From Photobacterium arenosum (GTDB taxonomy: Bacteria; Pseudomonadota; Gammaproteobacteria; Enterobacterales; Vibrionaceae): a stretch of DNA of 64,000 bases. The stretch covers positions 124,001 through 188,000 of the forward strand of contig NZ_JACYTP010000009.1 of NCBI RefSeq assembly GCF_014841115.1, in the 5' to 3' direction. Shown here in pieces: positions 17,338 to 26,773 of this stretch. The notes beneath the pieces were generated by a model. The model searched no databases. It was not told the origin of the DNA and was given only the letters and a program-made list of their open reading frames with translations. Every line of letters begins with the position of its first letter. Position 1 is the first letter of the stretch. The position numbers and the translations under genes are program-made.

Positions 17338-18543
17338 ATGAATCACTTGCCTTTTAGTCTCGGGGATCTGGATGACAGTCTTGTCGACACATTTTCTGCA
17401 AAATTGTCGGAATCAAAAAAGCAAAAAATTGCACTGGTGGTTCAAGGGGGCGGGCAGCGCGGCATTTTCACTGCCGGTGTTTTTGATGCCTTTCTGGAAG
17501 CCGGATTTGACCCGTTCGAACTCTACATCGGTACATCTGCCGGCGCGCTGAACCTTTCCTCTTTCATCAGCCGCCAACCCAAGTTTGGCCATGACTTCAT
17601 CGTTAACCTGACTACCCAACAAGAGTTTTTTAATCTCTACCATTATCTGAGTCAGCAAAAGCCGATGAATCTGGACTGGGCCTTTGATCAGATTGGCCTC
17701 AATGGCAAAACGCCTTTAGATGTCTCGACGGCCCGTCGCGTATTGACGTATCGTCAGGCACTTGCCTGTGCCACGCGCAAAGATACCTTGCAGGATATCT
17801 ACCTGCCTATGTACGAAGACAACTGGCGTGATGTACTGCGCGCGTCCTGTGCCATTCCACTGCTTTATAATCTACCCGTTAGTCTCAATGAACTTGAATG
17901 GGTCGATGGCGGAGTAAGTGCGGCTGTACCTGTGAAGGAAGCCTGGAAGCGAGGGGCTGAGCTGGTCATAGTGGTTCGTACCGAACCTTTGCAGATGATA
18001 CAGCAAACACCGGGGGTGCTGGATGACTGGAGAGAGCGCATCGAAGTTGCCCTGCCGGAATATATTGAGCGATTCAGCCTGAATGAATCTCTCGACCGCG
18101 TGAAAGCGGTGCGTCATGAACTGACCGACCGTTTCGATAATTGGAAGCGTTTGTGGCTGGATAAAGAAACACAAGGCATGATCGCAGCCGATGAAATGAA
18201 TAAAGAGCTCGAAGAAGAGAAAAAAGCGGTGAATGGTTACCGTAAATGGCTCAGTGGGTTGAATGTAGAGCGTTTTCTGTCCTTAACCGGTAAACGTTCT
18301 GAAGTGTTTGATATGCTCAACCGCTACTATCAAACCTACAAAGATGTTAATGATTTCCTTATTCATCCTCCTGAGGAACTGAAAGTGATCCAGATTGCGC
18401 CGCAAAAAGCCCTGCATAGTAAGGCTTTGTTGAGCAGCCAGCAGGATCTGAATCTTGATTACATGCAAGGTAAGGAAATCGGCCGTGAATTTTTGGTGTA
18501 TTTTGCTGATATGCTGAACAACAAAACGACAGTCAGGCAATAA
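17338..18543 (+). CDS. Patatin-like phospholipase (YjjU/RssA type)
   Basis: 401 residues. The patatin fold is marked by the oxyanion loop GGGQRG (38-42 region), the nucleophile in GTSAG (Ser67) and the dyad Asp in VDGG (Asp190). The rest is a long C-terminal helical extension found in YjjU-like proteins. Such enzymes hydrolyse phospholipid acyl esters in the cytoplasm or at the inner membrane. No signal peptide is present. Followed 120 bases later by an S33 hydrolase on the same strand, perhaps a separate unit. Confidence 0.85.
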   Translation: MNHLPFSLGDLDDSLVDTFSAKLSESKKQKIALVVQGGGQRGIFTAGVFDAFLEAGFDPFELYIGTSAGALNLSSFISRQPKFGHDFIVNLTTQQEFFNLYHYLSQQKPMNLDWAFDQIGLNGKTPLDVSTARRVLTYRQALACATRKDTLQDIYLPMYEDNWRDVLRASCAIPLLYNLPVSLNELEWVDGGVSAAVPVKEAWKRGAELVIVVRTEPLQMIQQTPGVLDDWRERIEVALPEYIERFSLNESLDRVKAVRHELTDRFDNWKRLWLDKETQGMIAADEMNKELEEEKKAVNGYRKWLSGLNVERFLSLTGKRSEVFDMLNRYYQTYKDVNDFLIHPPEELKVIQIAPQKALHSKALLSSQQDLNLDYMQGKEIGREFLVYFADMLNNKTTVRQ

Positions 18544-18674
18544 CCTGATTTTCAGTACTCGATACACAATGACGTACCAGTGGCGTGATGGCCATAACCG
18601 GTGACAGTGACCATCCTTTGGCACATGGCACCAGGTAGAGACGGAAAGTCCTCCGTTGGTGCATGGAGAAAATG

Positions 18675-19970
18675 ATGCAATCAGGTTTTTATATTGGGGA
18701 CATGTTCTGTCAGCCCCACGTTTTTCAACTGCCTTTGGATTACCACCACCCTGAAGGCCAAAAGATTCGTGTATTTGCCCGTGAAGTGGTGGCGAGAGGC
18801 AAGAAAAGCAGCGATTTACCCTGGTTGGTTTATCTGCAGGGGGGGCCGGGTTTCCCATCACCGAGACCGGAGGCCGAAAGTGGCTGGTTGAAGCGGGCAT
18901 TGAAAGATTACAGAGTCCTGCTGCTCGATCAGCGGGGCACCGGACAGAGTGAGCCGGTCCATGCGCAGACTCTGGCAGGGTTAACGGCGCAGCAGCAAGC
19001 CGATTACCTGAGCCATTTTCGGGCAGATAATATAGTGCGTGACGCAGAAGCTATTCGGGAAGCGTTGGGGATCAAACAATGGTCACTGCTTGGGCAAAGC
19101 TTTGGTGGTTTTTGCGCTCTGCATTATCTTTCTTTTTACCCGGACAGCCTGGTGAGCGCCTGTGTAACTGGCGGAATTCCTCCAATTTCTGGCCATGCTG
19201 ATGAGGTGTACCGGGCAACCTATCGCCGGGTGCTGGATAAAAATGCGGCTTTCTTTCAGCGTTTTCCTGCCGCTCAGGCATTGTGTAATCGCATTGCGGA
19301 TCATGTATTGACCCAAGATGTTTTTCTGCCGAACGGGCAACGATTTACTGTTGAGCAGTTTCAGCTGATTGGCATCAATCTCGGCAGAAGTGGCGGGGAT
19401 CTGGCGCTCTATTATCAGCTGGAGAGTGCATTTGTCGAGGTGAGCGGGCAACCGGAACTCAGCTATAGCTTCCTTAACGCCATGCTGGCGGAGCAGTCTT
19501 ACCAGACCAATCCGATTTATGCGATTTTGCACGAATCAATTTATTGTCAGCATCAGGCGTCCCGCTGGTCTGCGCACCGGGTGCGCGATGAATACCCGCA
19601 ATGTCATTATCAGCCCGGCCAAGATTTTTGTTTTACCGGAGAAATGGTTTATCCGTGGATGTTTGAGCAGCTCGACACCCTGAAACCATTGCGAGAAGCG
19701 GCAGCTATTCTGGCAGAAAAAGCAGATTGGCCAGCGTTATATGATGCCAGTCAGCTGGCCGCTAACAAGGTCCCGCTGGCTGCAGCGGTTTATGTCGAAG
19801 ACATGTACGTGGAATTCGATTACAGCCGTGACACCCTGGCCGGTATCCCAAACAGTAAAGCCTGGATGACGAATGAGTTCGAGCATAACGGGCTGCGGGC
19901 GGATGGTGAGCGTATCCTTGATACCTTACTTCGCTTTAGTCAGGAGATTCACGATCAGTTTCAGGGCTAG
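18675..19970 (+). CDS. Alpha/beta hydrolase, proline iminopeptidase-like (family S33)
   Basis: 431 residues from the ATG at 18675, chosen because GGAG at 18665-18668 lies 6 bases before it; in-frame ATGs at 18663 and 18672 are too close to or upstream of that site. Marks of the family are the oxyanion motif LQGGPGFPSPRP, DQRGTGQS, the nucleophile elbow GQSFGG, and a C-terminal NEFEHNGLRADG that carries the expected catalytic His. These enzymes remove N-terminal proline or similar residues from peptides. Length is typical of the large S33 class. No signal peptide. Confidence 0.85.
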   Translation: MQSGFYIGDMFCQPHVFQLPLDYHHPEGQKIRVFAREVVARGKKSSDLPWLVYLQGGPGFPSPRPEAESGWLKRALKDYRVLLLDQRGTGQSEPVHAQTLAGLTAQQQADYLSHFRADNIVRDAEAIREALGIKQWSLLGQSFGGFCALHYLSFYPDSLVSACVTGGIPPISGHADEVYRATYRRVLDKNAAFFQRFPAAQALCNRIADHVLTQDVFLPNGQRFTVEQFQLIGINLGRSGGDLALYYQLESAFVEVSGQPELSYSFLNAMLAEQSYQTNPIYAILHESIYCQHQASRWSAHRVRDEYPQCHYQPGQDFCFTGEMVYPWMFEQLDTLKPLREAAAILAEKADWPALYDASQLAANKVPLAAAVYVEDMYVEFDYSRDTLAGIPNSKAWMTNEFEHNGLRADGERILDTLLRFSQEIHDQFQG

Positions 19971-20241
19971 AGCAGAGGCTCTGAGGTATGCAGGGCCCTT
20001 TATCTCTGACAACAATCATCATTGCTCATGACTTAATTGTTATGTTATAACACTTTTAGTGGGTGGCACCGGAGCATAAGTCAACGGTGATGACTGTTTT
20101 AGTGTCATAATTTTAGATATCATCAGCGCCACATGCATACCAACAGCGCATTGAAGTCAGCGGTCTAATGAACTGTGTCGGTAGATAACATAGCAATCAA
20201 TTGTCGTCAGACTGTGGTTGTATGAGAGGTAATAAAACAAA

Positions 20242-20841
20242 ATGGTAAATGTAAGGGCCAGAGTCCCCTTTAAAGTCGGTACGAAAAGCCATATCCCTGC
20301 CGATATTCTCTCTTTTGATGGCCTAGCTTCAGGAAAAGAGCATGTTGCGCTTATTTTCCGTGATGCAGATAAACAACAACTCCCTCCTTTGGTTCGGATG
20401 CACTCTGAATGCCTTACCGGGGATGTTTTTCATTCGTCACGTTGCGACTGTGGTGAGCAGTTAGATGAAACCATAGAACGGATGGCTGAAGAAGGTGGCA
20501 TTATCTTGTATCTGCGTCAGGAGGGCCGTGGTATTGGTTTGTATAACAAAATCGATGCCTACCTGCTGCAGAGCCAGGGTATGAATACCTACGAAGCGAA
20601 TAATCATTTGGGATTTGGTGATGATCTCCGGGATTTTTCCGAAGCGGCACAAATGCTCAAAGCACTAGGTGTTGAAAGCATCAGGTTGATCACTAATAAC
20701 CCGAAAAAAATTCAGGACCTGGAAGCTTTAGGCATTTCGATTGAAGAAGTAGTGGGTACAAAAGCACACTTGAAAGAGGGCAATGAAAATTACCTTCGTG
20801 CCAAAGCCAGCCGTGGTAAACACCGTTTTCATTTTGACTGA
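20242..20841 (+). CDS. ribA: RibA, GTP cyclohydrolase II
   Basis: 199 residues. The zinc ligands are visible as Cys57, Cys68 and Cys70 ([14 protein letters not shown]), followed by [15 protein letters not shown], which binds the GTP phosphates and carries the active-site Arg, and LITNNPKKI. The enzyme opens GTP to start riboflavin synthesis. E. coli RibA is 196 residues, so this is the stand-alone form without a RibB domain. No FMN riboswitch was seen upstream. An intrinsic terminator follows. Confidence 0.96.
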   Translation: MVNVRARVPFKVGTKSHIPADILSFDGLASGKEHVALIFRDADKQQLPPLVRMHSECLTGDVFHSSRCDCGEQLDETIERMAEEGGIILYLRQEGRGIGLYNKIDAYLLQSQGMNTYEANNHLGFGDDLRDFSEAAQMLKALGVESIRLITNNPKKIQDLEALGISIEEVVGTKAHLKEGNENYLRAKASRGKHRFHFD

Positions 20842-20862
20842 AACCGGATAAAAGCCGATTGT

Positions 20863-20890
20863 AAAGCGAGCTGAAATGCTCGCTTTTTTT
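20863..20890 (+). terminator. Terminator after ribA
   Basis: AAAGCGAGC / GCTCGCTTT with a 6-base loop followed by a run of T. Confidence 0.92.
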
Positions 20891-21138
20891 TGCCCGGAAA
20901 ACCGCAATTTTAAGATTAGTTTTTATAATCCGAATTATAATAAAGTATCGTGCTGATTAGGTTAGGATTTACTTGTTGTTTGCCTTGCCTGCCATTACTA
21001 TCCCGCTCGAAAGCTCGTCATAAGGCTACTTGATGCAAATGGTCGATTCTGCAGCCATTTCTCAACGTTCACTCTCCGCATTGACTTATGATGACTTGAA
21101 CTTATCTTTTTCTTTGTATTGTTGTAAGGAGTGAGGTT

Positions 21139-22347
21139 GTGCAAAGGCAATCTTATTCTGCCAGTGTGGCAAAAATGTTGTTCCTGATTATTATTCTGGC
21201 CGCCGTTGGGCAAATGACCCAAACCATGTACGTGCCAGCGATCCCACAAATGGCAGCGGTATTCAGCATTAAGCCCGCTTTCTTGCAGGCTGTGATGGCC
21301 GCGTATCTCATTCCGTACGGCCTGTCTCAGTTCGTCTACGGCCCTTTATCGGATCGGATTGGACGTAAGCCTGTGATGTTGGCCGGTATGTGTATTTTCA
21401 TACTCGGCACAATACTGGCGCTTTTTGCCCCTTCGTTTGAAGTTTTTCTGCTTGCCAGTTTTATTCAGGGCATGGGAACCGGGTGCGGTGGCGCAATGTG
21501 CAGAACCATTACCCGGGACTGTTACGAAGGTGCAGAGCTGCACAAAGTAAACAGCCTGGTCAGCATGGGCATTATTTTCTCGCCGCTGATTGCGCCGGTA
21601 CTGGGCGGATACCTGTCCGAGGCATTTGGCTGGTCGGCAAGTTATGTGTTTTTACTGGCGTTGGGTGCTGCCGTTACCTTGATCATTTTATCCCGCTTCA
21701 CCGAAACCCTGCCTGCTGAGAAGCGCAGGGTAGAACGTGTGACAGTCAGCTACAAATATGTGCTGAGTAATCGTAAATTTCAGGGGTATGTCATGTGCTT
21801 AGTGGCAACCTTTTCAGGGCTGGCTGTATTTGAAGCTGCCGCTGGCGTATTACTGGGTAATGTACTGAAGCTGGATCCGACGACAGTGAGCTGGCTATTT
21901 GTTATGCCATTGCCGGGATATCTGCTGGGCTCCTGGATGTCGACTTTGTTGCTCAAGCATATGGGGCAGCAGCGGGTGCTTTATGTCGGGTTGGCAGCAC
22001 TTGGCTTCGGTGCGATAACCATTTTGTTGCCTGGGATGGCAGGGTTAGTCACCGTCAGTTCACTGATTGGCGGCGCATTTCTGTATTTCATTGGCTCCGG
22101 GATTGTTTTTCCTGTTACCACAACAGCAGCGGTGGAGCCTTTTCCTTTCCATGCCGGTACGGCGGGGGCTGTGCTGGGTGGTTTGCAAAACTTAGGCGCG
22201 GGTGTTGCGACGCTGGTAGCGTCTATGCTGAGTGCAAAAGACCAGTTCAGTCTGGGCGCAATAATGACGTGCATGGTGCTGATGGCGATTGCCAGCCTGC
22301 TCTGGGTCAGACGTTGTCAGCAGGAAGAAACGCCTGTATTGGTATGA
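21139..22347 (+). CDS. emrD: EmrD-like multidrug MFS exporter
   Basis: 402 residues with about twelve membrane helices and the MFS motif GPLSDRIGRKPVM between helices 2 and 3. GTG start at 21139 with AAGGAG 7 bases upstream. The N-terminus (QMTQTMYVPAIPQMAAVF) and overall pattern match EmrD of the Bcr/CflA drug:proton antiporter family. It would export amphipathic compounds. A second, different member of the same family (Bcr type) is encoded at 38555-39745. A strong terminator follows the gene. Confidence 0.85.
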   Translation: MQRQSYSASVAKMLFLIIILAAVGQMTQTMYVPAIPQMAAVFSIKPAFLQAVMAAYLIPYGLSQFVYGPLSDRIGRKPVMLAGMCIFILGTILALFAPSFEVFLLASFIQGMGTGCGGAMCRTITRDCYEGAELHKVNSLVSMGIIFSPLIAPVLGGYLSEAFGWSASYVFLLALGAAVTLIILSRFTETLPAEKRRVERVTVSYKYVLSNRKFQGYVMCLVATFSGLAVFEAAAGVLLGNVLKLDPTTVSWLFVMPLPGYLLGSWMSTLLLKHMGQQRVLYVGLAALGFGAITILLPGMAGLVTVSSLIGGAFLYFIGSGIVFPVTTTAAVEPFPFHAGTAGAVLGGLQNLGAGVATLVASMLSAKDQFSLGAIMTCMVLMAIASLLWVRRCQQEETPVLV

Positions 22348-22350
22348 TTT

Positions 22351-22383
22351 AAAAAAACGGTGCTGATATCAGCACCGTTTTTT
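22351..22383. terminator. Bidirectional terminator between emrD and yciU-like gene
   Basis: AACGGTGCTGAT and its exact complement form a continuous 12-bp palindrome flanked by A7 and T6; it serves the convergent genes on both sides. Confidence 0.92.
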
Positions 22384-22407
22384 GTTGTATCTGACTTAAT
22401 CGCCTGA

Positions 22408-22734
22408 TTAGTCGCGTTTCCACAAGATGTGGCAGAATTTATTGTCCGGATTACGGCTTATCAGCATGCGGGCAAAGACGTCATCTAATTCATCGCTGGC
22501 TTCATTCACCAGCCCGATCCGCACTTCTGCATATTCTTCGCCATCAACAGCGAAGCCAACATGGCCTGGCCAGTCTTCTCCGGTTTCTACAACCTCTGCA
22601 GCACCACGGTCATCAAACTGAGCCGTGAACAGCAAGACATCGGCGGGTTCCAGACTGTCTTGTGCCATTTCCAGAAAAATATCGTAGGCAGCTTCAATAA
22701 CGTCGTCGTATGAAATCAGGTCTAAGTTATCCAT
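22408..22734 (-). CDS. YciU/HI1450-family (DUF440) putative DNA-mimic protein
   Basis: 108 residues, very acidic. Family segments are AYDIFLEMAQDSLEPADVLL, EDWPGHVGF, EYAEVRIGLV and DVFARMLISRN-FCHILWKRD, which line up with E. coli YciU and Haemophilus HI1450. HI1450 was proposed to mimic double-stranded DNA through surface carboxylates; the biological partner is uncertain. Monocistronic and convergent with emrD. Confidence 0.88.
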   Translation of the reverse strand: MDNLDLISYDDVIEAAYDIFLEMAQDSLEPADVLLFTAQFDDRGAAEVVETGEDWPGHVGFAVDGEEYAEVRIGLVNEASDELDDVFARMLISRNPDNKFCHILWKRD

Positions 22735-22942
22735 GTTTGGGTCAATATCAGTTTTATTGAATAGAACCGGGAGTATACCAAGGCCACCTGTCGATGGCTA
22801 TGATACAGACGATTGTGCTGTAGCAGGCGCGGGCAGGCCTTAGTTGGTTGAGATTGCAGCGTTTAAGCCTGCCGCCAACTTTAAGGCTGCCACTTTCATG
22901 CTATGATGCTGGCAGACAGTGCGGTGCTCCAGGAAACAGATA

Positions 22943-23716
22943 TTGCCAACTTTTCTTCCCGTCATTGATAACAACCGGCCTTTTCAACCGGTGTTTCAAC
23001 CCTGTATTAATGAGACTTTGCAACACCTCGGTGTCCTGTTCAAAGACACACTTCACAGCGTATACCTTGCAGGTAGCGTTGCACGTCGTGATGCTGTGCC
23101 CGGGCAGTCCGATCTTAACCTGACTCTGGTGTTTGAGCGGCCACTGAACGATCTGGAAAAAAGCCGGCTGCACAGCCTGAGCACTCATATTGCCAGGCGT
23201 TACAGGGCAGTGAAACGTCTGGATATCAGGCTCGCCATTACGCGTGATGTCTTGTCACTGGACGGTATTTTTCAGTGGGGTTTTTGGCTCAGACATTGCT
23301 GTGTGTGCCTCAAGGGCGATGACTTGTCCGGACGCTTTGGTGCTTTCGAACCCAGCTGGGACGCGGCAAAATCATTAAATGGGCCTTTTGAACCCATCCT
23401 CATTGAATACCGGGAGAAAATCCTGAAAACACGGGTGCCTGAGCATTACCTTGACTACTGTGAATATATAGGGAAGAAAATGCTGTGGACGGCATATACG
23501 CTTGTGTTTCACCGGGAAAAAGTGCTGGCCCTGTCAGTCAGAGAGGCCACAGATCTGTTTTTGAAAAATTACCCTGATAAAGCTGTCGACGTTGAGCGTG
23601 CGTATATTCTGATGAGCCGGACACAAGTGCCTAAAAAGGCCTCCTTGTTTTTGATGCAGGGTTTTGGCCAGTGGCTTGTTGATGAGTGGAATAAAATTGA
23701 ACGCAAAATCGGCTAA
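22943..23716 (+). CDS. Degenerate nucleotidyltransferase-fold protein upstream of polB
   Basis: 257 residues from a TTG start at 22943, which has AGGAAACAG about 8 bases upstream; a GTG at 22919 adds eight codons but lacks a ribosome site. Residues 40-75 show the pol-beta-type nucleotidyltransferase signature: VYLAGSVARRDAVPGQSDLN, where the second metal-binding Asp of the usual GS...D-x-D is replaced by Asn. The C-terminal half is helical (about 140-255), as in aminoglycoside-type transferases. It may have lost catalysis or use a changed metal site. Its last 35 bases overlap the start of polB, implying co-translation. No specific family name. Confidence 0.6.
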   Translation: MPTFLPVIDNNRPFQPVFQPCINETLQHLGVLFKDTLHSVYLAGSVARRDAVPGQSDLNLTLVFERPLNDLEKSRLHSLSTHIARRYRAVKRLDIRLAITRDVLSLDGIFQWGFWLRHCCVCLKGDDLSGRFGAFEPSWDAAKSLNGPFEPILIEYREKILKTRVPEHYLDYCEYIGKKMLWTAYTLVFHREKVLALSVREATDLFLKNYPDKAVDVERAYILMSRTQVPKKASLFLMQGFGQWLVDEWNKIERKIG

Positions 23717-26135
23717 GCATCCCCACGTTCCACCTGGGCAAAATACACATTCTTTATCTCAGCAAGCTGAGGGGTTCGTGCTCACCCGTCAAAGCCGGGA
23801 CAGGCAAGGGCAGACTCAGATTGTTATCTGGGTGAAAACGGACCAAGGACCTTGCCAGCTGGTTATCGACGGTGAAAGTCCCGTGTGTTTTATTCCGGCC
23901 AGCGAGCAGGAAAGGGCAGACACTGTACTTACCCAACACGGTTTTTCAGTCAACTGGCGCACGCTGGACATGAAAGACTTTCAGCACCAGACCATGTCGG
24001 CCTGCTACAGTGCTACGATCAGCTCCAGCCTTCGGATTGGCGCATTGTTGTTAGCAGAAGGCATTAAAGTGTTTGAAGATGATATCCGGCTTGCTGACCG
24101 TTATCTGATGGAGCGTTTCATCCGCGGTGGAATTGCCTTTGCAGGGAATGCTGTTATCAGAGACGGGTATACCGAATTTCGTCAGGTGAAAACCAAATCG
24201 GCGGATTATCTGCCTTCACTGTCTGTAGTCTCACTGGATATTGAATGTTCAGAGAAGGGCGTTTTGTATTCTGTCGGTCTGCACAGCGAGGCTGACAGCC
24301 GGGTGATTATGGTAGGAGAGCCACTCAACGCAGAGCAAGAGCAACTGACATGGATTGAATGGGTCCGGGATGAAAAAGCCCTGCTGGTGGCCATGCAGGA
24401 GTGGTTTATCCGCTACGATCCTGATGTCATTATCGGCTGGAACGTGGTGGATTTTGACTGGCGCTTGTTACTGCGGCGTGCAGAATGGCACAAATTGCCT
24501 TTGCGGCTTGGCCGTGGCAGGCAGACGCCGCACTGGCGCCAGTCCAGTCAGAACCCGAATGCCGGTTTCATCACCATTCCGGGCCGGGTGGTGATGGACG
24601 GTATTGATACGCTGAAAACGGCCACTTATAACTTTCGTTCCTGGTCGCTGGAATCGGTCGCACAAGAACTGCTCGGCGAAGGCAAAGCTATTCACAATGT
24701 GTACGATCGCATGGCTGAAATTAATCAGATGTTCCGCGAAGATAAAGTGTCACTGGCACGCTATAACCTGCAGGACTGTAAACTGGTTACCCGGATCTTC
24801 GAAAAAACACACTTGCTGGATTTTGCGCTGGAACGTAGCCGGCTGACGGGCGTCGAGCTGGACAGAGTCGGCGGCTCGGTTGCTGCATTCACCAACCTAT
24901 ATTTACCTCAGTTACATCGCGCCGGTTATGTTGCCCCTAATCTTGAAAGCGAAAACTGGATAGCCAGCCCCGGCGGTTATGTGATGGACTCGAAACCGGG
25001 TTTGTATGACTCGGTGCTGGTGCTGGATTTCAAATCGCTGTACCCGTCGATAATCCGCACATTCTGTATCGATCCCATGGGGCTGGTTGAAGGTTTACTT
25101 CTGGATGAGGGGAAATCTGAGCAGCAGGCCATTGCTGGCTTTCGGGGCGGCCGCTTTCACCGGCAGAAACATTTTTTGCCCGAAATGATCGAAGCGCTGT
25201 GGGCCGCACGCGACCAGGCGAAAAGAGACGGTGAAAAAGCGTTTTCGCAGGCGATAAAAATTATCATGAACTCTTTTTATGGCGTACTGGGTTCCTCAGG
25301 CTGCCGTTTTTTTGATCATCGTCTGGCCTCTTCGATCACCATGCGGGGTCATGAAATTATGAAGCTGACCCGTGAGCGCATTGAAGAGCAGGGTTATGAG
25401 GTGATATACGGCGACACGGATTCGACGTTTGTGTCGCTGAAAAAGGCCCACAGCGGTGAGGATGCGGATGCCATCGGTGCCCGGCTGGTGGTTGATATCA
25501 ATGCCTGGTGGGCCCGGCATCTGCAAGAGCATTACAATCTTGCCTCCGCTCTTGAGCTGGAATACGAAACCCATTACCACAAATTTCTGATGCCGACGAT
25601 TCGGGGACAGGAAACCGGCAGTAAAAAGCGTTATGCCGGTCTTGTGATTCGAAGCGGTGTTGAAGAGATGGTGTTTAAAGGGCTGGAGACGGTCCGCACC
25701 GATTGGACTCCCTTAGCACAGGAGTTTCAGCAGACTCTTTACCGTAAAGTGTTTCATGACGAAGACGTGGAAGAGTATGTACGTGCTTACGTGGAAATGA
25801 CCGGGCAGGGAGCATTTGACGACAAACTGGTGTACCGCAAAAGGTTACGCCGTCACTTGTCTGAGTATCAGAAGAATGTACCGCCCCATGTCCGGGCCGC
25901 CCGGCGAGCCGACGAGGTTAATCAGCAGCTGGGCCGACCATTGCAGTATCAGACTGGCGGCTGGATTGAATATGTCATCACCACACATGGCCCGGAACCG
26001 GTGGAAGCCAGACAAAGCCAGATTGATTACGACCATTACATAGACAAACAGCTGAAGCCGATTGCAGATGGGATCCTGCCGTTTATCGGACGGCATTTTG
26101 ACGACATTATTGCACCGCAACTGGGGCTGTTCTAA
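23682..26135 (+). CDS. polB: PolB, DNA polymerase II
   Basis: About 817 residues. Exonuclease motifs include VSLDIECS (Exo I) and IIGWNVVDFDW (Exo II); polymerase motifs are LDFKSLYPSIIRTF (A), KIIMNSFYGVLGSSG (B) and YGDTDSTFV (C), all intact. The C-terminus ends LGLF like E. coli Pol II (783 residues). It extends replication past damaged templates and is part of the SOS response in E. coli; no LexA box was recognised here. Start: the ATG at 23682 lies inside the preceding gene (35-base overlap) with a poor ribosome site, and no ATG or GTG start exists nearer to the first conserved residues (GFVLTRQ), so about 30 extra N-terminal residues or a non-ATG start are implied. The stop overlaps the convergent regulator gene. 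Confidence 0.95.
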   Translation: MSGIKLNAKSAKHPHVPPGQNTHSLSQQAEGFVLTRQSRDRQGQTQIVIWVKTDQGPCQLVIDGESPVCFIPASEQERADTVLTQHGFSVNWRTLDMKDFQHQTMSACYSATISSSLRIGALLLAEGIKVFEDDIRLADRYLMERFIRGGIAFAGNAVIRDGYTEFRQVKTKSADYLPSLSVVSLDIECSEKGVLYSVGLHSEADSRVIMVGEPLNAEQEQLTWIEWVRDEKALLVAMQEWFIRYDPDVIIGWNVVDFDWRLLLRRAEWHKLPLRLGRGRQTPHWRQSSQNPNAGFITIPGRVVMDGIDTLKTATYNFRSWSLESVAQELLGEGKAIHNVYDRMAEINQMFREDKVSLARYNLQDCKLVTRIFEKTHLLDFALERSRLTGVELDRVGGSVAAFTNLYLPQLHRAGYVAPNLESENWIASPGGYVMDSKPGLYDSVLVLDFKSLYPSIIRTFCIDPMGLVEGLLLDEGKSEQQAIAGFRGGRFHRQKHFLPEMIEALWAARDQAKRDGEKAFSQAIKIIMNSFYGVLGSSGCRFFDHRLASSITMRGHEIMKLTRERIEEQGYEVIYGDTDSTFVSLKKAHSGEDADAIGARLVVDINAWWARHLQEHYNLASALELEYETHYHKFLMPTIRGQETGSKKRYAGLVIRSGVEEMVFKGLETVRTDWTPLAQEFQQTLYRKVFHDEDVEEYVRAYVEMTGQGAFDDKLVYRKRLRRHLSEYQKNVPPHVRAARRADEVNQQLGRPLQYQTGGWIEYVITTHGPEPVEARQSQIDYDHYIDKQLKPIADGILPFIGRHFDDIIAPQLGLF

Positions 26136-26773
26136 ATCAGATTTTCTTTCACGGCATAAGCGGTGAGCTCAGCCGTGGAGTGCATGTTGAGTTTATGCTT
26201 GATATTCTGACGGTGGGTTTCCACTGTTCGGGTGCTGATCCCCAGTTCCATCGCAATTTTTTTACTGCTTTTGCCCAGCGCCACCTGACGCAGTACAGTT
26301 TCCTCACGCCGGCTTAATGCCGCCAGCACCATTTCAGCAGGCTCAGCCTGCACAATGGGCGTGGCGAATAAGGTATCGGCGACCAGTCGGCAAAAATACC
26401 GTCCGCCCTGATGCACGGCTTCTATGGCTTGTACCATTTCCTGTGCGGAAACTTCTTTGAGAATATAACCGCTTGCACCGGCCTGCATGACCTGAAGAAT
26501 GTATTCGCGATTGTCATGCATGGTCAGGATCAGCACTTTGATCTCAGGAAAGCGGTGACGGAAATGGCGTGTGGCTTCAATACCGTTCATTTCCGGCATA
26601 CTGATATCCATCAGTACCACATCGGGTTGGCACTGCTCGGCTTTTTTCAGCGCTTCATCGCCATTATTTGCTGTTGCAATCACTTCGATGTTGGCTTCGT
26701 TGTCGAGCCGTGCTTTAAATCCTTCCATGACGACCTGATGGTCATCCACTAACAGCACTTGAATTTTTGCCAT
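26132..26773 (-). CDS. NarL/FixJ-type response regulator of the TRAP transporter system
   Basis: 213 residues: receiver domain 4-120 (acidic DD at 10-11, phosphorylated Asp56 in VVLMDISMPE, Lys in YILKEVS) and a LuxR-type helix-turn-helix at about 148-205 (LSRREETVLRQVALG, KIAMELGISTRTVETHRQNI). Its first 32 bases overlap the end of the sensor kinase gene on the same strand, so it is the cognate partner. The gene order dctP-dctQ-dctM-kinase-regulator suggests it controls dicarboxylate uptake. The 3' end overlaps polB tail to tail by 4 bases. Confidence 0.88.
   Translation of the reverse strand: MAKIQVLLVDDHQVVMEGFKARLDNEANIEVIATANNGDEALKKAEQCQPDVVLMDISMPEMNGIEATRHFRHRFPEIKVLILTMHDNREYILQVMQAGASGYILKEVSAQEMVQAIEAVHQGGRYFCRLVADTLFATPIVQAEPAEMVLAALSRREETVLRQVALGKSSKKIAMELGISTRTVETHRQNIKHKLNMHSTAELTAYAVKENLI

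Noticed and set aside
20000..20241. FMN riboswitch upstream of ribA
   Set aside because: None of the conserved FMN aptamer blocks is present in the upstream region.
22800..23680. LexA box in front of polB
   Set aside because: No CTGT-N8-ACAG element with acceptable match was found upstream of the nucleotidyltransferase-like gene or polB.
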